A stretch of DNA of 64,000 bases from Schizophyllum amplum (GCA_007026445.1 VDMD01000002.1:1798001-1862000); one strand, 5' to 3'. Positions 34,490-45,643 are shown, counted from the first letter of the stretch. Notes: generated by a model from the sequence alone, not told the origin. Program-made: numbers and translations.

Positions 34490-35910
34490 ATGGAGGAGAG
34501 CATCAGCACCAGCGTCTCCACCGTCCGCTCCCTCCACTTTCCCACCCTCGAAATCCCCCAGTCCGCTGCCCCAGGGCCCAGCTCGCTGCCCTCCTCCCCG
34601 CGCTCAAGTGCGCTGCCCTCGCCGCCAGACAGCCCATCGTCCGATTCGGTCTCCTCTTTCCCCTCCGTCGCCTCCTCCGTATTTTTCAGCTCCAATGCGG
34701 ACAGCCCGTACCCGCATCACCACTCCGACTCTGAGCACGCCCGCGACAGCACTCAGGGCTTGGTCATCCCGTCACTCATGCTGCCAGACGCCCTCCCACG
34801 TCCGACTCCATTTGGCCAGACACTCGGCGATGTGCGCCTTCTGCTGCTGGGGGGACGCGGGTCAGGGAAGACAACCCTTGCAAATCTACTCGTCGAAGAC
34901 AATGAGGAGGTTGTGGAGCAGGGTACATGGGAGAACATCGATGGTGGTCGCGTCCGGCGCGCCTCCACATACTGGATCGAACACCGCGATGCGCACGGCC
35001 TCGAAAAGTTTGAGCCCGCGCACAACATCGAGATAACCGAGCTCGCGGGGTACGACTACCACGACGACGTGCGTGTATCACTCTACATACACGCTTGCAG
35101 TAATCATTAACGCGTCCCAGGTCAACGGCATCGTCGCCACAATCTTGTCGATCGTGCACGCGCCTTTCATATCTGTCGCTCAAGCACTCGCGCCCGAGAC
35201 CGCGCCTTCGCCCGTCGTCGCCAACCTCGTCGCCTCCTCATCCTCCCCGCTCTACACCTGCCTCGTGTTCCTCTCCCCATCAAGTGCGCGGCCTGCACGT
35301 TTTGTTTATCTGATTTTCTGACACCATTCTAGCGCCATCATCATACGAGCAGACGATGGTCGATCGCCTGGGGCTCCATATACCCATCATCGTCCTGCCG
35401 CGCAGCGCGCGGTCGCGGTACCCGGCCACCTCTCGGCTATCTTCCCTGCACCCCTCATCCGCCCTTGCGCTCCGCGCCACCTTGTTCCGCTCGCCCGAAG
35501 CAGTGACCTCGCTACGAGGGGAGGCTGCGGACCGATTTCTGCGCTGGCGCGAGGTCGAGAGCGTGGCGAGCGCCATCAGCACGTCCCAGCGGCAGTTGGA
35601 GGCCCATAATGACCGCACATGGAATAAGGCGCAATGGGAGGCCGAGTGGGAGGCAACGCTCTCGCAGGATGTGTCGCGGCGGCTGCGTGAGCGGCGGGGC
35701 ACTGTCACTGCTGCGCCGCCGAAGTCACCGTGCGGGGTACAGGGTGCGCTCGACCCGCTCCATCTCCCTTCTCTGTTCATGTTCTCGCTGTCGCTAGTCG
35801 GTCCGTTGCACCGTCGGGTGGCAGGGTGGATGGCGTCTATCCCGGCCGGACTGGCCATGCTGGGCGGGTTCTGCATGGGACTTGGTATCGGACTGCTCGC
35901 TCGCACGTAA
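34490..35910 (+). CDS. P-loop GTPase-like protein with C-terminal hydrophobic segment
   Basis: The Ser/Pro-rich N-terminus of about 110 residues precedes a P-loop domain: DVRLLLLGGRGSGKTTLANL holds Walker A (GGRGSGKT), and ITELAGYDYHDDVNGI sits at the G3 position (ELAGYD in place of DTAGxE). A later strand reads LYTCLVFLSPSS and then IPIIVLPRS. The N/TKxD specificity motif is not visible. The helical C-terminal region (RFLRWREVESVASAISTSQ) ends with SIPAGLAMLGGFCMGLGIGLLART, a probable membrane anchor. The layout suggests a septin-like or dynamin-like fold on a membrane, but I cannot name a family. Two introns (about 35069-35120 and 35281-35331) are inferred. Confidence 0.7.
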
Positions 35911-36827
35911 TTATCTTGCGTCACTATATCGCACGGCTGTATTTGCGAGGGAGGTGTCGTCTTGTGTTGCGCACCTTCGATCTAGTCATTTCTTTCGCAC
36001 TTCGATCTACTCACTTCTTCCACTCTTCACGAACTCTTAACGCCTCTTCACGTCTACCCATATTCTGTATCTAGACATGTCACGAGTATCTATTCATGTA
36101 TTACCAGTTGTTGTAGTCGTTGTGGATCGCTTAGCGAGCGCGCCGGAGGATGTTGTGATATGTTGTACCTTAAAGAAGCGAACCCGTTCAGCATCGTGTC
36201 TGTTCACAGTGGCATTCATGTTTCGTCCTACTGGTGTGTTGTCTTGTGTCGTCGGCGCCGCGGCGATGGAATCGGGATTCGGAGGCGCTTGTCCTTCTGT
36301 TCCGCTAGCGAAATCCTGCAGCGCAGCATCGATTGCGTACATGGAGTCTAGGTCTACCAGCCAGGTTCATACACTATGGACACTGCTGAAGACAACGACT
36401 AAAGAGAGGCCTGAGGATACTCTGCTTGCTGATGAAGATGAAGTTGCGGGCGCGCGACAAACAGTCACACACACCATGGCTTTGATTTCCCCATCTGGAA
36501 GCAATGTCTTCCTTACACCATGGCTGTATGAGCCCCTGCGCGTGCGTCTTGGTTTTCACGATGAAGCACGAGCAAGAAAGTGAAAAGCTCAAAGATCCTC
36601 TATGAAGCGGGCTAGCAGTACAGACGGTGGAAACTACGAGATAACGATGCAGAAAACATGAGCGCGTGCGTATCCAGATACAACAATGGCTATAAATACA
36701 GTACAGTGCGATGTGAGTGCGATGGCATGGGTCATGAGCGTAAGCAATAACAAGAGTAAACTCAACAAAACAACAAGGGTCGGCCAGGGGGGAGTGCGAC
36801 CACGAAGACTGCGCCCACGCGTACCCC
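35911..36827. other. Intergenic, convergent 3' ends
   Basis: 917 bp between convergent stops. Opposite-strand frames are open at 36077-36583 (+) and 36342-36094 (-). The minus one looks somewhat protein-like but has no good start, splice partner or family, so neither is called a gene. Confidence 0.45.
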
Positions 36828-38269
36828 TTACTCGGCCGGCGGTTCAGGAAGGTAGGGCGGTTGCGTGCCGGACGCATCCCCGTTCCAAGTGTACGGAGGA
36901 TCGAAGGAGAGCGAGAACGTCGTGTCAAACTCTGGGTTGTCCAACATGCTGTCTGGCCCGATCCCCCCGCCGCTGCCTCCAAACCCGTACGCGCCAGGTC
37001 CCCAGGGATCGAGGAAGCTAAGCCCGCTACCCTGCGCGAAGTCTCCGCCCATCGGGAAGCCAAAGGACTGCAAAACAAGTATCAGCACCATAGACCGTGG
37101 AAAGCGACCTAAACGCACTCTATCCTGCAAACTCTGCCTCCTTGTCATCGAGTCGAAATCCGTCGCGGACGCTGGGCGCTCGACCGTCTCGTCCGCCTTT
37201 TTCTCCGGGGCGGGGCGCACGCCAGTTGCCGTCGACGGGCGCCGCGCCAGCATCGCGGGGGGCATGCTGTGGTGGTAGGGCACAGAGAGGTCGACGCGGT
37301 GCATCGGCATCGATGGGCCGAGCATCGGCGGCAGCGCCGGCGGCGGCTTCGGAGGATCGATCATCAGCGGGGGCGCGGGCGGGAGGGTCGGGCGCAACGT
37401 CGGGAGCTGAGTGGAAGGCCCGGCAGACGAAGTCGGGTACGAGGAGGAGGGCGGTTTCGAAGACGACGCGACTGGGCTCGGGGAGAACGCCAGTAGCGAC
37501 CCCGACGACTCCTCGCTGCTCGCGCGCCGGCGCCGCTTCGACGGACTCTGAATGTACTCATCATCGTCATCGTCGTCGTCCCGCGCGCGCCGCTTGCCCC
37601 TCCGCTCGACCCTCGGCCTGTCCATGGGTGGCACCCTCTCCCTCGGCGCGGGCGCGAACTTGTAGTTCGGATGCGCCACGCTGTGCTCCGCCGCCTTCTC
37701 CGCCGCGCGCTCCATCCAGCTCGCACGCTCCGCATCCGAGATCCTGTGCCATTCCTCGCCCGCCATCCGGCTCAGGTGCTGCTGCCGCTTCTCGACATGC
37801 TGCGTCTTGCGCAGGAACTCGCTGCGGAACAGCATGAACGCGTTGGGCGGACGGGGCACATGGGGCTTCTTCGTTGCGCGGCGCGCGCTTTGGTGCATAG
37901 GCGGGAGGGCAGGTGGGTAAGGGATAGCATATGGGTGCAGGCGGCCAGGGAAGTAGTAGGGATGTGGGGGCGGTGGTGGGAGGCCGTAGGGTAGGCCGCG
38001 AGGGCGATGAAAGAAATCGGGGCGATAGCGCTCGACGCCGCGCATGGATCGAGGCATCATGTGCGGCGGCGGAGGCGGGGGATAGGGGTAGGGCAAGGGG
38101 GGCGGGAAGCCTAGCGGCGGCGGAGGGAACGGGAATCCACGGTAATGTTGCTCTGGAGGGGGAGGTGGGAGGGCACCGCCCGCCTCTGCTGGATAACCGA
38201 AGAAGTCATAGGGCGGTAGCAACTGATGTTGCGAAGAGCGAAGCTGCTGTTGCTGCTGAGGATGTTGCA

Positions 38270-38303
<34 letters not shown>

Positions 38304-38445
38304 ACGTTGTTGCTGCTGCTGATGTTGTGGCGACTGCTGCTGGGGTGAATGGGAATCGTCGGGCGAGCCGGGCGCTACGACACATCGATCGAGTAAGAAC
38401 AAAGCGAAGCACGTTATACGTTACCCACATACCGTTAGAGTTCAT
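36828..38445 (-). CDS. HMG-box transcription factor with polyQ tract
   Basis: A tiny exon 1 (MNSN, 38445-38433) joins APGSPDD after a short intron. Residues 15-55 are Gln-rich, residues 75-165 are Pro/Tyr/Phe-rich, and one MATA-type HMG box spans about 176-245: HVPRPPNAFMLFRSEFLRK then RMAGEEWHRISDAERASWM. A basic patch (RVERRGKRRARDDDDDDD) is a likely nuclear signal. The PRPPNAFMLFR form is that of fungal mating-type and related HMG factors, which bind bent DNA. A last short intron precedes SFGFPMGGDFAQGSG, and the end is PPYLPEPPAE. No homeodomain or pheromone-receptor gene is nearby, so a mating-type role is not supported by context. Confidence 0.85.
38273..38303 (-). repeat. CAG trinucleotide run encoding polyglutamine
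   Basis: About ten uninterrupted CAG codons (CTG on the plus strand) lie within a longer imperfect CAG/CAA region of the HMG-box gene. Such runs often vary in length between strains. Confidence 0.85.
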
Positions 38446-38989
38446 AGTACGTTGCGGGCGGCGGGAGGACCAAGAAGCCTGCGCGAACAGGGGAGGAAAG
38501 GTCGTAAAGGTCGTAAACGCATGACCTTGAAAGCTCCGATGCTTTTAAAGAGCAGGCGCACAATGTTCAAAGGCAGGGTCCCGCTGGTATCGCGGCCCAC
38601 GTTTTCCAGCCCCATCACATCACATTGCGCGTCAAAGCAAGGGAGTATGGAAAGCGTGACCGTGTTGGCGTATAAGACAAAGGCGGGATGTAGCGCTCGG
38701 GCACGTTGCAGGCTACCTCGTGTGTGACGTGACTTAAAACATAGTATATGAGAGGGGGGGAATGAGGGGAGCCCGGAAGAAGTGGTTTGAAATTTGTGAA
38801 TTGCCTTGAAGTGGGTGGCGCGTATGAGTTAGGGAGGCCTCGTGTGTGACAGGACGTAGTCTATTGGCGTCGAGTTAGGCAAGTACCGAGCCGTATACAT
38901 GAGGCGCACCTATGCTGGCGGGTGACAGAGCGTGAAATGGAGTGCCGCGAGATCACTAGGAAGTATGTGCCACTTGAGAACACGCGTCT
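38446..38989 (-). promoter_or_regulatory. HMG-gene promoter / SUA5 3' flank
   Basis: 544 bp without a supportable gene. No TATA box close to the HMG start was found. Confidence 0.4.
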
Positions 38990-40243
38990 CTATAATGAGA
39001 CCCACGCCGCCTCGCCCGCCGCCTTGCGGACACGGTTCATGATCGCCAGTCCTTCGTCTACTTCCGCCACGCCCTCTATCAGTATCACATCGACGCCCTC
39101 CCGATCTAGAGTGAGGAAGCCGTCGAACAAGCGCTGCGCTATGACCGCGGGCTGAGTGACCTTGCCCAAGGGAAAGAGGCGCCACGAGACACCCTCGTGG
39201 CCGTGCAGCAGCTGCGCCAATCGCGAGTCGTCTGGCGTCATCAGGCCAATGTGAACAGGCCGGTCGGGAAAGCGGTCTCGTAGCGACGACACGAGGCTAG
39301 CGGCAGTTTGTAATTGCATGCCTTCGGGCGGACTTGTGAGCGTATGCACAAGCACAACGGGTACTGAGGGCGAATAGTGTTTGTATTTCATGCCTGGGGT
39401 GGTAGGCGCGAGCTCCATCGCATCGTCGCGGTAGTCACGTCGGTGCACGAGTACGCGAGGCATGTCGCCCGATGCATGCAACTCCTGATGCAGTGTTCGC
39501 TGCAGGTCTTCCACTGTGACGCCGCCTGGGCGGAGGACACGTAGGTGGCCGTCCGCGCCGAGGCCGTCTACGACGGTACTCTCGAGCCCTACGCCGCATG
39601 GACCTCCGTCGAGAATTATGTCTACCTTGTCACCGAGGTCGCGGTGTACATGCTCGGCGCGCGTAGGACTGGGCTTTCCCGACGAGTTTGCACTCGGTGC
39701 TGCGAGAGGTGCGTTTGCGACCGCGATGAGGGCTCGGGCGACGGGGTGGGACGGCATTCGAACGGCGATAGTGGACTGGCCTGCGGTGATGATGTTGGGG
39801 ATGATGTCGGCATGTCGAGGGAAGAGCATGGTGAGGGGTCCGGGCCAAAAGTGCTTGATGAGGGCTTCGTAGGTTTTTGAGAGTGTGTAGTCTGGGGGAA
39901 GAATGGAACGGAGCATGGACATGGAGGAGACGTGCACGATGAGGGGATTGTCTGCGGGTCGTCCCTTCGTGCTGAATATCAGGGAGGCAGCAGTGCCGTC
40001 TAGCGCTAGCGCTCCGAGACCATATACTGTCTCTGTTGGGAAGACGACTGGGCGCTTGAGCGCGACGAGATGGTGGCTGGCGATACTCAGCGCATCGCGC
40101 GTCGCGTCGGCTGTAAAGTTGGGTTCGCCTGATGCATTGAACGTTATGGACGCGGGATCGCAGCGGAGAAGCTGGCACGGCATTGTGGATACGCAGCGCC
40201 GGAGTCGGGGGAGGAGGAGAGCCGTCGCATACCTGATAACCAT
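38990..40243 (-). CDS. SUA5: Threonylcarbamoyl-AMP synthase SUA5
   Basis: SUA5 makes threonylcarbamoyl-AMP from threonine, bicarbonate and ATP, the first step of the t6A37 modification of ANN-decoding tRNAs. The gene is one exon of 417 codons, unusual among its intron-rich neighbours. The YrdC-like domain has VVFPTETVYGLGA, STKGRPADNPLIVHV, HFWPGPLTMLFPR, IAVRMPSHPVARAL and LAAPSANSSGKPSPT. The linker PGMKYKHYSPSVP leads into the C-terminal Sua5 domain. Start choice matters: MVIRYATALLLPRLRRCVSTM could be a mitochondrial presequence, and the internal Met21 would give a cytosolic form, as reported for dual-targeted SUA5/YRDC proteins. That dual use is inference here. Confidence 0.95.
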   Translation of the reverse strand: MVIRYATALLLPRLRRCVSTMPCQLLRCDPASITFNASGEPNFTADATRDALSIASHHLVALKRPVVFPTETVYGLGALALDGTAASLIFSTKGRPADNPLIVHVSSMSMLRSILPPDYTLSKTYEALIKHFWPGPLTMLFPRHADIIPNIITAGQSTIAVRMPSHPVARALIAVANAPLAAPSANSSGKPSPTRAEHVHRDLGDKVDIILDGGPCGVGLESTVVDGLGADGHLRVLRPGGVTVEDLQRTLHQELHASGDMPRVLVHRRDYRDDAMELAPTTPGMKYKHYSPSVPVVLVHTLTSPPEGMQLQTAASLVSSLRDRFPDRPVHIGLMTPDDSRLAQLLHGHEGVSWRLFPLGKVTQPAVIAQRLFDGFLTLDREGVDVILIEGVAEVDEGLAIMNRVRKAAGEAAWVSL

Positions 40244-40756
40244 TCAGCAAAAGAACAATGGAGTCACGATCAATCGTCCACCATCCAGCCGCCATCAAAG
40301 TTGGACCCACACCGCGCCCGCCATCTCCACTATTACCAGCAAAGGCTTGGGAAAAGTACTGGAAAATACTGTATCTTTGCGATAAAGCGAATACATAACT
40401 CCTCCGCCCTCACTTACTAGCGCTCTGACCGGCTATCTCGAGACGACTAATAGCCGGTTTGTAGCCACAGAACGTGTGCTTTGCTGAGTCTTCCATTCCG
40501 ATTCGGGCCCGCGAGCTAGCCAAGCGCGCACTTCAGGCTGAGCAAAGCCTGATTCTATGCTCTTCTTCCAGATGATTCAGCTGACCAAGTCCAGAAAATC
40601 GCCAAGCTCTGAATCAGTATGACGTCCCGCCAACGCAGCGCCAACGGCTCTTCTCTGATCCCCACGCGCGCCACCCATACTTAAGGAAGCGCGCGTCGAT
40701 CCCCTCCATCCACCAGCTCAATCTCTTTCCCTCCTTCATCTACCGCATTCGCAACA
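40244..40756. promoter_or_regulatory. Divergent promoter region, SUA5 / HSP31-type gene
   Basis: 513 bp between divergent starts. A long pyrimidine-rich stretch precedes the HSP31-type ATG, as in many well-expressed fungal genes. No gene is seen. Confidence 0.45.
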
Positions 40757-41706
40757 ATGACCAAAATCCTCTTCGTCTTCACGTCGTGCAACAAGACGCT
40801 CACCGGCGGTGAAACCGTACGCCTTTCGCGCGACGCATATACTCGATCTTTCGCTGACTTCCCACCTATCTACAGGGCTGGTACCTCCCTGAGGCAGCGC
40901 ACCCCTACTACATCCTGGCTCCGCACTTCGACGTTGACTTCGCTTCGCCCGCGGGCCCGAACCCGCCTCTCGACAGTATCAGCGTTGAGGTGAGTCCTGT
41001 TTCCCATCCAAAGCAAAGCGGAGGGCACCGTCTCTAACGCCCACTTCCAGATGTTCAAGGACGACGAAAGCCAGAAGTTCCTCACCGATGAGACCGTTCA
41101 GAAGAAGCTCTCCTCCGCCAAGAAGCTCTCCGACATCAACGCCGCCGACTACGCGGCCGTTTTCTACGTCGGAGGCCACGGCCCCGTTCTCGACCTTGCC
41201 ACCGACCCGGTCAACGTGAAGCTGGCGGATGCGGTACGTGCCAGTTTGTCTCCCGCCATATGTGCCCCTTCACCCTCCCTCAAACCTCATCCCCCGCATA
41301 CACCTATCGTGCCCCCATCATCCTTCACCGCACGGACTGCCCACCCCGCCTCCGTAACACTCCTCATACTAATTCCCTTTTCATCCAGTTCTGGCAATCC
41401 AACAAGATCGTCTCCGCCGTCTGCCACGGCCCCGCTGCCCTCGTCGGCGTCACCGACGCCCAGGGCCAGTCCATCTTCAAGGACCGCTCCGCCACCTGCT
41501 TCACCGTCGCCGAAGAGACGCAGGTGCAGAAGCTCAATGACATTCCCTTCCAGCCGGAGGAGAAGATGAAGGCGCTGGGCGCCAAGTTCGAGAACACCGA
41601 GCCGTGGGGGGTGAAGGTGGTCGTCGACGGGCGCCTGATTACGGGCCAGAACCCGGCGTCGGCAGGTCCCCTTGGGGAGGCATTATTGAAGGCGCTGAAG
41701 AAGTAG
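40757..41706 (+). CDS. DJ-1/PfpI family protein, HSP31-like (glyoxalase III type)
   Basis: About 235 aa in four exons. MTKILFVFTSCNKTLTGGE joins GWYLPEAAHPYYILAPHF, then MFKDDESQKFLTDETV and AVFYVGGHGPVLDLA. The nucleophile elbow is KIVSAVCHGPAALVG, with the catalytic Cys. The end is ITGQNPASAGPLGEALLKAL. The Glu of PEAAHP, this Cys and the nearby His make the set expected of HSP31-class enzymes, which convert methylglyoxal to D-lactate without glutathione and have been linked to stress survival. A close paralogue lies at 62471-63357. Introns are near 40818-40875, 40990-41050 and 41234-41389; the last is unusually long. Confidence 0.92.
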
Positions 41707-41993
41707 AATGAGTGGCTTCTGTCGTGTAGGTCTAAAGAAAGTCTGACCTTAATTGTACAATATGAAGTGTATACTGAACTATGTAAACCGACCTGAACAG
41801 TTGACGTCGCTCTCGCACATGTATCCCGGGGCATCGAACTGTACATACAAGCAGGTGAAGAGCTAGGATCAACATACATACAACAGCAGGAAGAGTCTAG
41901 AATATATACAAAGAAGAGAAGGGTAACTAGTACGAGACGAGGACCTTTCCAAGCAGGGAAGGGTGACAGCCCAAAGTCCAGCCATATCGCGTC

Positions 41994-42613
41994 CTAAAAG
42001 TCCGATAAATACATCAAGAAAGCAAACAACGCATGCGCAATTGAGTTCACGATCAGATACGCGCTTCCGAGATCGTAACTTGAAGGTAATATGCACGTCA
42101 AGAACGAGAGGATCGCCCAAGTGATGTTCATCCAGTCTGTTGGTGATTGGATCAGCGACTTTGACAATAGCGAGTTCCCCTGAAGCGATAGAGAGCTTGG
42201 AGGGATGTAGAATTACACTCACAGAAAGCAGGACGCGCTGCGGGACCTTGCTGGCTCGCGACGATGTGCCCAACACCCATCGTCGCGGTCATGCATGCGA
42301 GCGCTTGATTGAAGGCCGGTGCGGTGTTGGCGTCAAACGAGGGCTGATCAAGCACATCAGCACACGGAGAGCAAGCCTGGAATTAGTAGACCCAGAAGTT
42401 CGAGGCAGTTAGGTCAAAGAAGTGACTAGACTACGCGTCGAAACGCGTGTATGCCACGACCTCGGCATGCATGAACGGACTCACCCATCCCGTCACAAAT
42501 GCTACTATGCGCACAGGCAGTGACGCGTAGATGTATTGTGGCTTTATTGCGAGGGTGAGCGCGAACAGCACGTCGGAGATCCCCTTGTATTGGAGAAGAA
42601 CATCGGAGGGCAT
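41994..42613 (-). CDS. Small multi-span membrane protein, function unknown
   Basis: Three exons join in frame to about 150 aa. They read MPSDVLLQYKGISDVLFALT with VRIVAFVTGW, then FNQALACMTATMGVGHIVAS, then NITWAILSFLTCILPSS and LIVNSIAHALFAFLMYLSDF at the end. Four hydrophobic helices are predicted by eye. The introns use GTGAGTCC and GTGAGTGT donors. No catalytic motif is visible and I do not recognise a name for the family. The ATG at 42613 is the first in frame. The gene is divergent from the tandem phosphatase gene (377-bp gap) and convergent with the HSP31-type gene. Confidence 0.68.
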
Positions 42614-42990
42614 GATAAGCGGCAAGCAAGATGAGAGCGATCAAGCCCTAAAGCCAGACTGGAAGGACAGAGATTCGAAGAGAGATGTGGCAGTCACTCG
42701 TATGTTCACCTTGCGCGTCAGACAAGGATAGTGGAAAGCACCCAACGCGGACGATGGCGGTCAAGTTCAACTTGGAAGGCGTGTCTGGCACGTGGATCGT
42801 GACCGCGTTCAACATCCGGCCCGATATCGGGGCTGTATCGGGGTGATGTCGGGCGGTGTGATCGGCTTGTGCTCCGGCCCGGACGTTCCTTGGCTGGCGC
42901 CTGACCGTGGGTCCGTGGCGCTCCTCACCCGAGCTCCTTAACCGCAACCTTCGTGTGGTGCGCGCATCTGCTGTCCCCGCCCCGCTCGCC
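42614..42990. promoter_or_regulatory. Divergent promoter region, membrane protein / phosphatase
   Basis: 377 bp between divergent starts. A 30-codon plus-strand frame (42753-42845) precedes the phosphatase ATG and could be a leader ORF. No TATA box is seen. Confidence 0.4.
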
Positions 42991-44760
42991 ATGTTCGTGG
43001 GTTCTGTCAGCGCCGACGAGATCATTCCCGGGCAGGTCTTTCTCGGAAAGTGCGTAGCCTGTCTCTGCCTCTGAACGCCTATGACTGACGATCGCTTGCT
43101 GTAGCCTGTCCGCGGCGCTCTCGCTTGAGTACCGCCAGCAGCACGGGATTACGCACGTACTCTCTGTATGTCCAGAATATGAGCCGACGAAGCGGGACCA
43201 TATGATGATCCCTGTGGACGACACGGAGTACGACGACCTGCTCGTCCACCTGCCTCGGGGTTGCGACTTCATTCAGGCCGCGCTGGACGATGGCGGGAAA
43301 GTGCTGGTGCACTGCGTCATGGGGGTCTCGAGAAGTACGACTGTACTGGCCGCGTACCGTACGTGTTCACTGGAGTCTCGCTCGTGACCGGGTGCTGATG
43401 CTATTCGGTCTCAGTGATGCGTTTGCGCCGATGTACGCCTGCAGAAGCTCTCTCGTTCATCAAGTCAGGTGGGCCATTCATATTGCGCTGTCTGCCATAG
43501 CATTCTCCCTCACACTGCACAGCGCGCCCACGGGTCCGTCCGAATTACGGCTTTCTCAGGCAGCTCGACGTCTTCGCAGAGTGCAACTACGCCCCTTCCC
43601 CAGAAAATCCCGCTTACCTCTCCTGGAAGCGGCGACACAAGCAGGAGATGACAGCATTTCTAAACAAGATTGTGGACACCACTGGCATCATACCCGACCA
43701 ATTATACCTTAGCGAGTGCGTGCTTGCCATTCGGCGTGCTTTCGTGGCGTACTGAATGGCCTTGTTTAGTGACTTCCCGGAGGACACCCATCAGGCAGAG
43801 TCCTTGCTTGCGATGCTGGGTGTTACTCACATGCTCACGCTGTCGCCGGCGTCGAAGGTACCCCCGTCGTCGTTGCTGACCAGCTGCGAGAACATTGTGA
43901 TGTCTCCGACCAGGAAGGAGGAACTACTGCTCTCCTTGCCGGCGGTCTGTCAGTATATCTCTGATGCGATCAGTGGCGGCGGCATCGTCCTTGTCCACAG
44001 TCAAGCAGAGTCGAAAGCGTGCACGGCAGTTTCCGCCTACTGTGAGCACTGCGACAGATCTACGAATTTATCTTACCTTACTGACCATCATCTCAGTGAT
44101 GGCTTCTCGAGGCATATCCGCACAAGCAGCGCGCGACAAGGTTGAAAAAGGTTACGGTCTCCTTCCTTTGCTATAGGCGAGCGCCACAAATGATCTCGCT
44201 CGGTTGTGCTCATTCCGGTAACATTCACAGATATGCCGCTGTTCAATGCTAGCAGCACGTTCAAGCGGACGCTCGCGCTCTTCGAGGCCTGCGCGCACAA
44301 GCCGTATCTGGAACATCCGGCCGTGCAGCAGTGGTTGTTCGGCGAGACTCCGACGCCACCGAACGGCCTTGCAGATATGAACCCGAACCTTACGGCGGCA
44401 GCTCTGCTGGGGGCGTTTAATCATGCGCAACGGACGAAACACGAGTTGCCGATACTTGCCTCGACTTCCTGCAAACCGGCCTGCAGTGCACAGTCGGTCG
44501 AGACCGATCGTTCGTGCCAGCGCAAGCGTCGGTCACTTTCACCGAGAAGAACAATCATCAGCTGTGCGGACGAGGTCAAGCTGCGTGCGACGGCGGCGCG
44601 TCTGCTGGACGATACTTCTCTTGATATGACGACATTTGGACAAGCTCTCGGTGCGCTATCATTGCAGTCAAGTGCGAAGGGTGGAAAACAGGAGACAGTA
44701 CGCGCACCAAGAGATGCATTGGTGCCCGAGCCACATGCCGTGATAGTGCAAAGTGGATGA
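42991..44760 (+). CDS. Tandem dual-specificity phosphatase / pseudophosphatase
   Basis: Two DUSP-like domains in one protein of about 500 aa. Domain 1 starts IIPGQVFLGNLSAALS. Its active-site loop is HCVMGVSRSTT (43310-43336, HCxxGxxR complete), followed by LMRLRRCTPAEALSFI and RPNYGFLRQLDVF. A linker with NPAYLSWKRRH leads to domain 2: DQLYLSDFPEDTHQAESLLA, then a loop reading HSQAESKA (43996-44019) that has lost both the Cys and the Arg, then an Ile/Ser-Arg helix and FNASSTFKRTLALFE. The first half should be a Tyr/Ser/Thr phosphatase, and the second can at most bind or regulate. About six short introns are inferred. The Ser-rich C-terminus is probably disordered. Confidence 0.83.
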
Positions 44761-44938
44761 GGACAAGTACCTGGCATAATTCGCGTAGCTTTGCGAATCT
44801 GACCTGTGGTCGCATTCCACAATATGCGTTGAGAATTAGATCGCTTTGAGCGTCAAAATTGCTTTTTATGTCCTGCTTCATACACGACTGCAGCACGACA
44901 CCCTGTGCTTCACAGCGCTTTCCCGCTCCCCCCGCAGC

Positions 44939-45551
44939 TCAGCCCGTCTTCGTGATCTCGTCGAGGAGACCTGCAAGCTTGGCATCCACGTTCTCCGCCG
45001 CCTCACGCAGCTCTGGAACGCACCCAGGGAGCGCGACAGCGGATGACGGCTTGATGTAGCTGATTGTTGTGCCCGCTGGCTTCTCCATAATGAGGAGGCG
45101 CGGGGGGATGTGCAACCCGGCATCAAGACCGTACTTGAACATCGTGGCAGCGATGCGGGGGTTCCCTAGTGTGCGGGTCAAGACAAACGGCAGAGACAGT
45201 GGGGGGAAGGATGTGCGTACCGATAACGTAAACGGTCGTCCGCGGAGTCTTGGTGCCGTTGTAGTTGTCGAGCCACCTGTGGTGGGGGTACTCGTTGAAG
45301 AAGCTGATGGAATGTTGTTAGCTGAGATATAGGAAGGGATTGCTTACTTACAAGAACCTGTCGAGAGGCAGAAGCGCGTCGATCGCCTCCTTGTTGGTCT
45401 GGTGCCAAACGGCGCCGGCCGAGTTGTTTACGGCGGTCGGAGACTTGTCCTTGCTGAGAGCGACGTCCAGACGCCCGATGATGCTGTCGTAGGGCAAGGA
45501 AGTCTCGTAGGAGACGAGACGGCACTCAACAGTCTGCTCAGAGACAGGCAT
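44939..45551 (-). CDS. DUF302-domain protein
   Basis: A cytosolic-looking protein of about 165 aa. MPVSEQTVECRLVSYETSLP leads to IIGRLDVALSKDK and AIDALLPLDRFLFFNEYPHH. A second exon carries the DUF302 core: VYVIGNPRIAATMFKYGLDA, then GLHIPPRLLIMEKPAGT, then ISYIKPSSAV. The C-terminal helix reads ELREAAENVDAKLAGLLDEI. Two introns are inferred, near 45355-45300 and 45223-45180. DUF302 proteins occur in bacteria and fungi and have no settled biochemical role. A TATA box lies 85 bp upstream of the ATG, which suggests inducible or strong expression. Confidence 0.85.
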
Positions 45552-45635
45552 CGCGACAGGTTATTGCTGAGGGGTGAGCAGACGCTGATGAGGTTGAGAG
45601 GCGGCTGAGTGATGCAAGGAAGGAGAAGCGAGAGT

Positions 45636-45643
45636 CTTTTATA
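45636..45643 (-). promoter_or_regulatory. TATA box of the DUF302 gene
   Basis: TATAAAAG on the minus strand, about 85 bp upstream of the start codon at 45551. The rest of the gap to MOB1 (45644-46090) holds the MOB1 promoter and no gene. Confidence 0.6.

Noticed and set aside
36077..36583. 168-codon open frame between convergent genes
   Set aside because: Val/Thr-rich runs, no domain, and it overlaps an open frame on the other strand. It probably lies in 3' UTR sequence.
36828..38445. Mating-type locus
   Set aside because: One HMG-box gene alone is not diagnostic in Agaricomycetes. No homeodomain pair, pheromone or STE3 receptor gene, or MIP1 gene is visible in the window.
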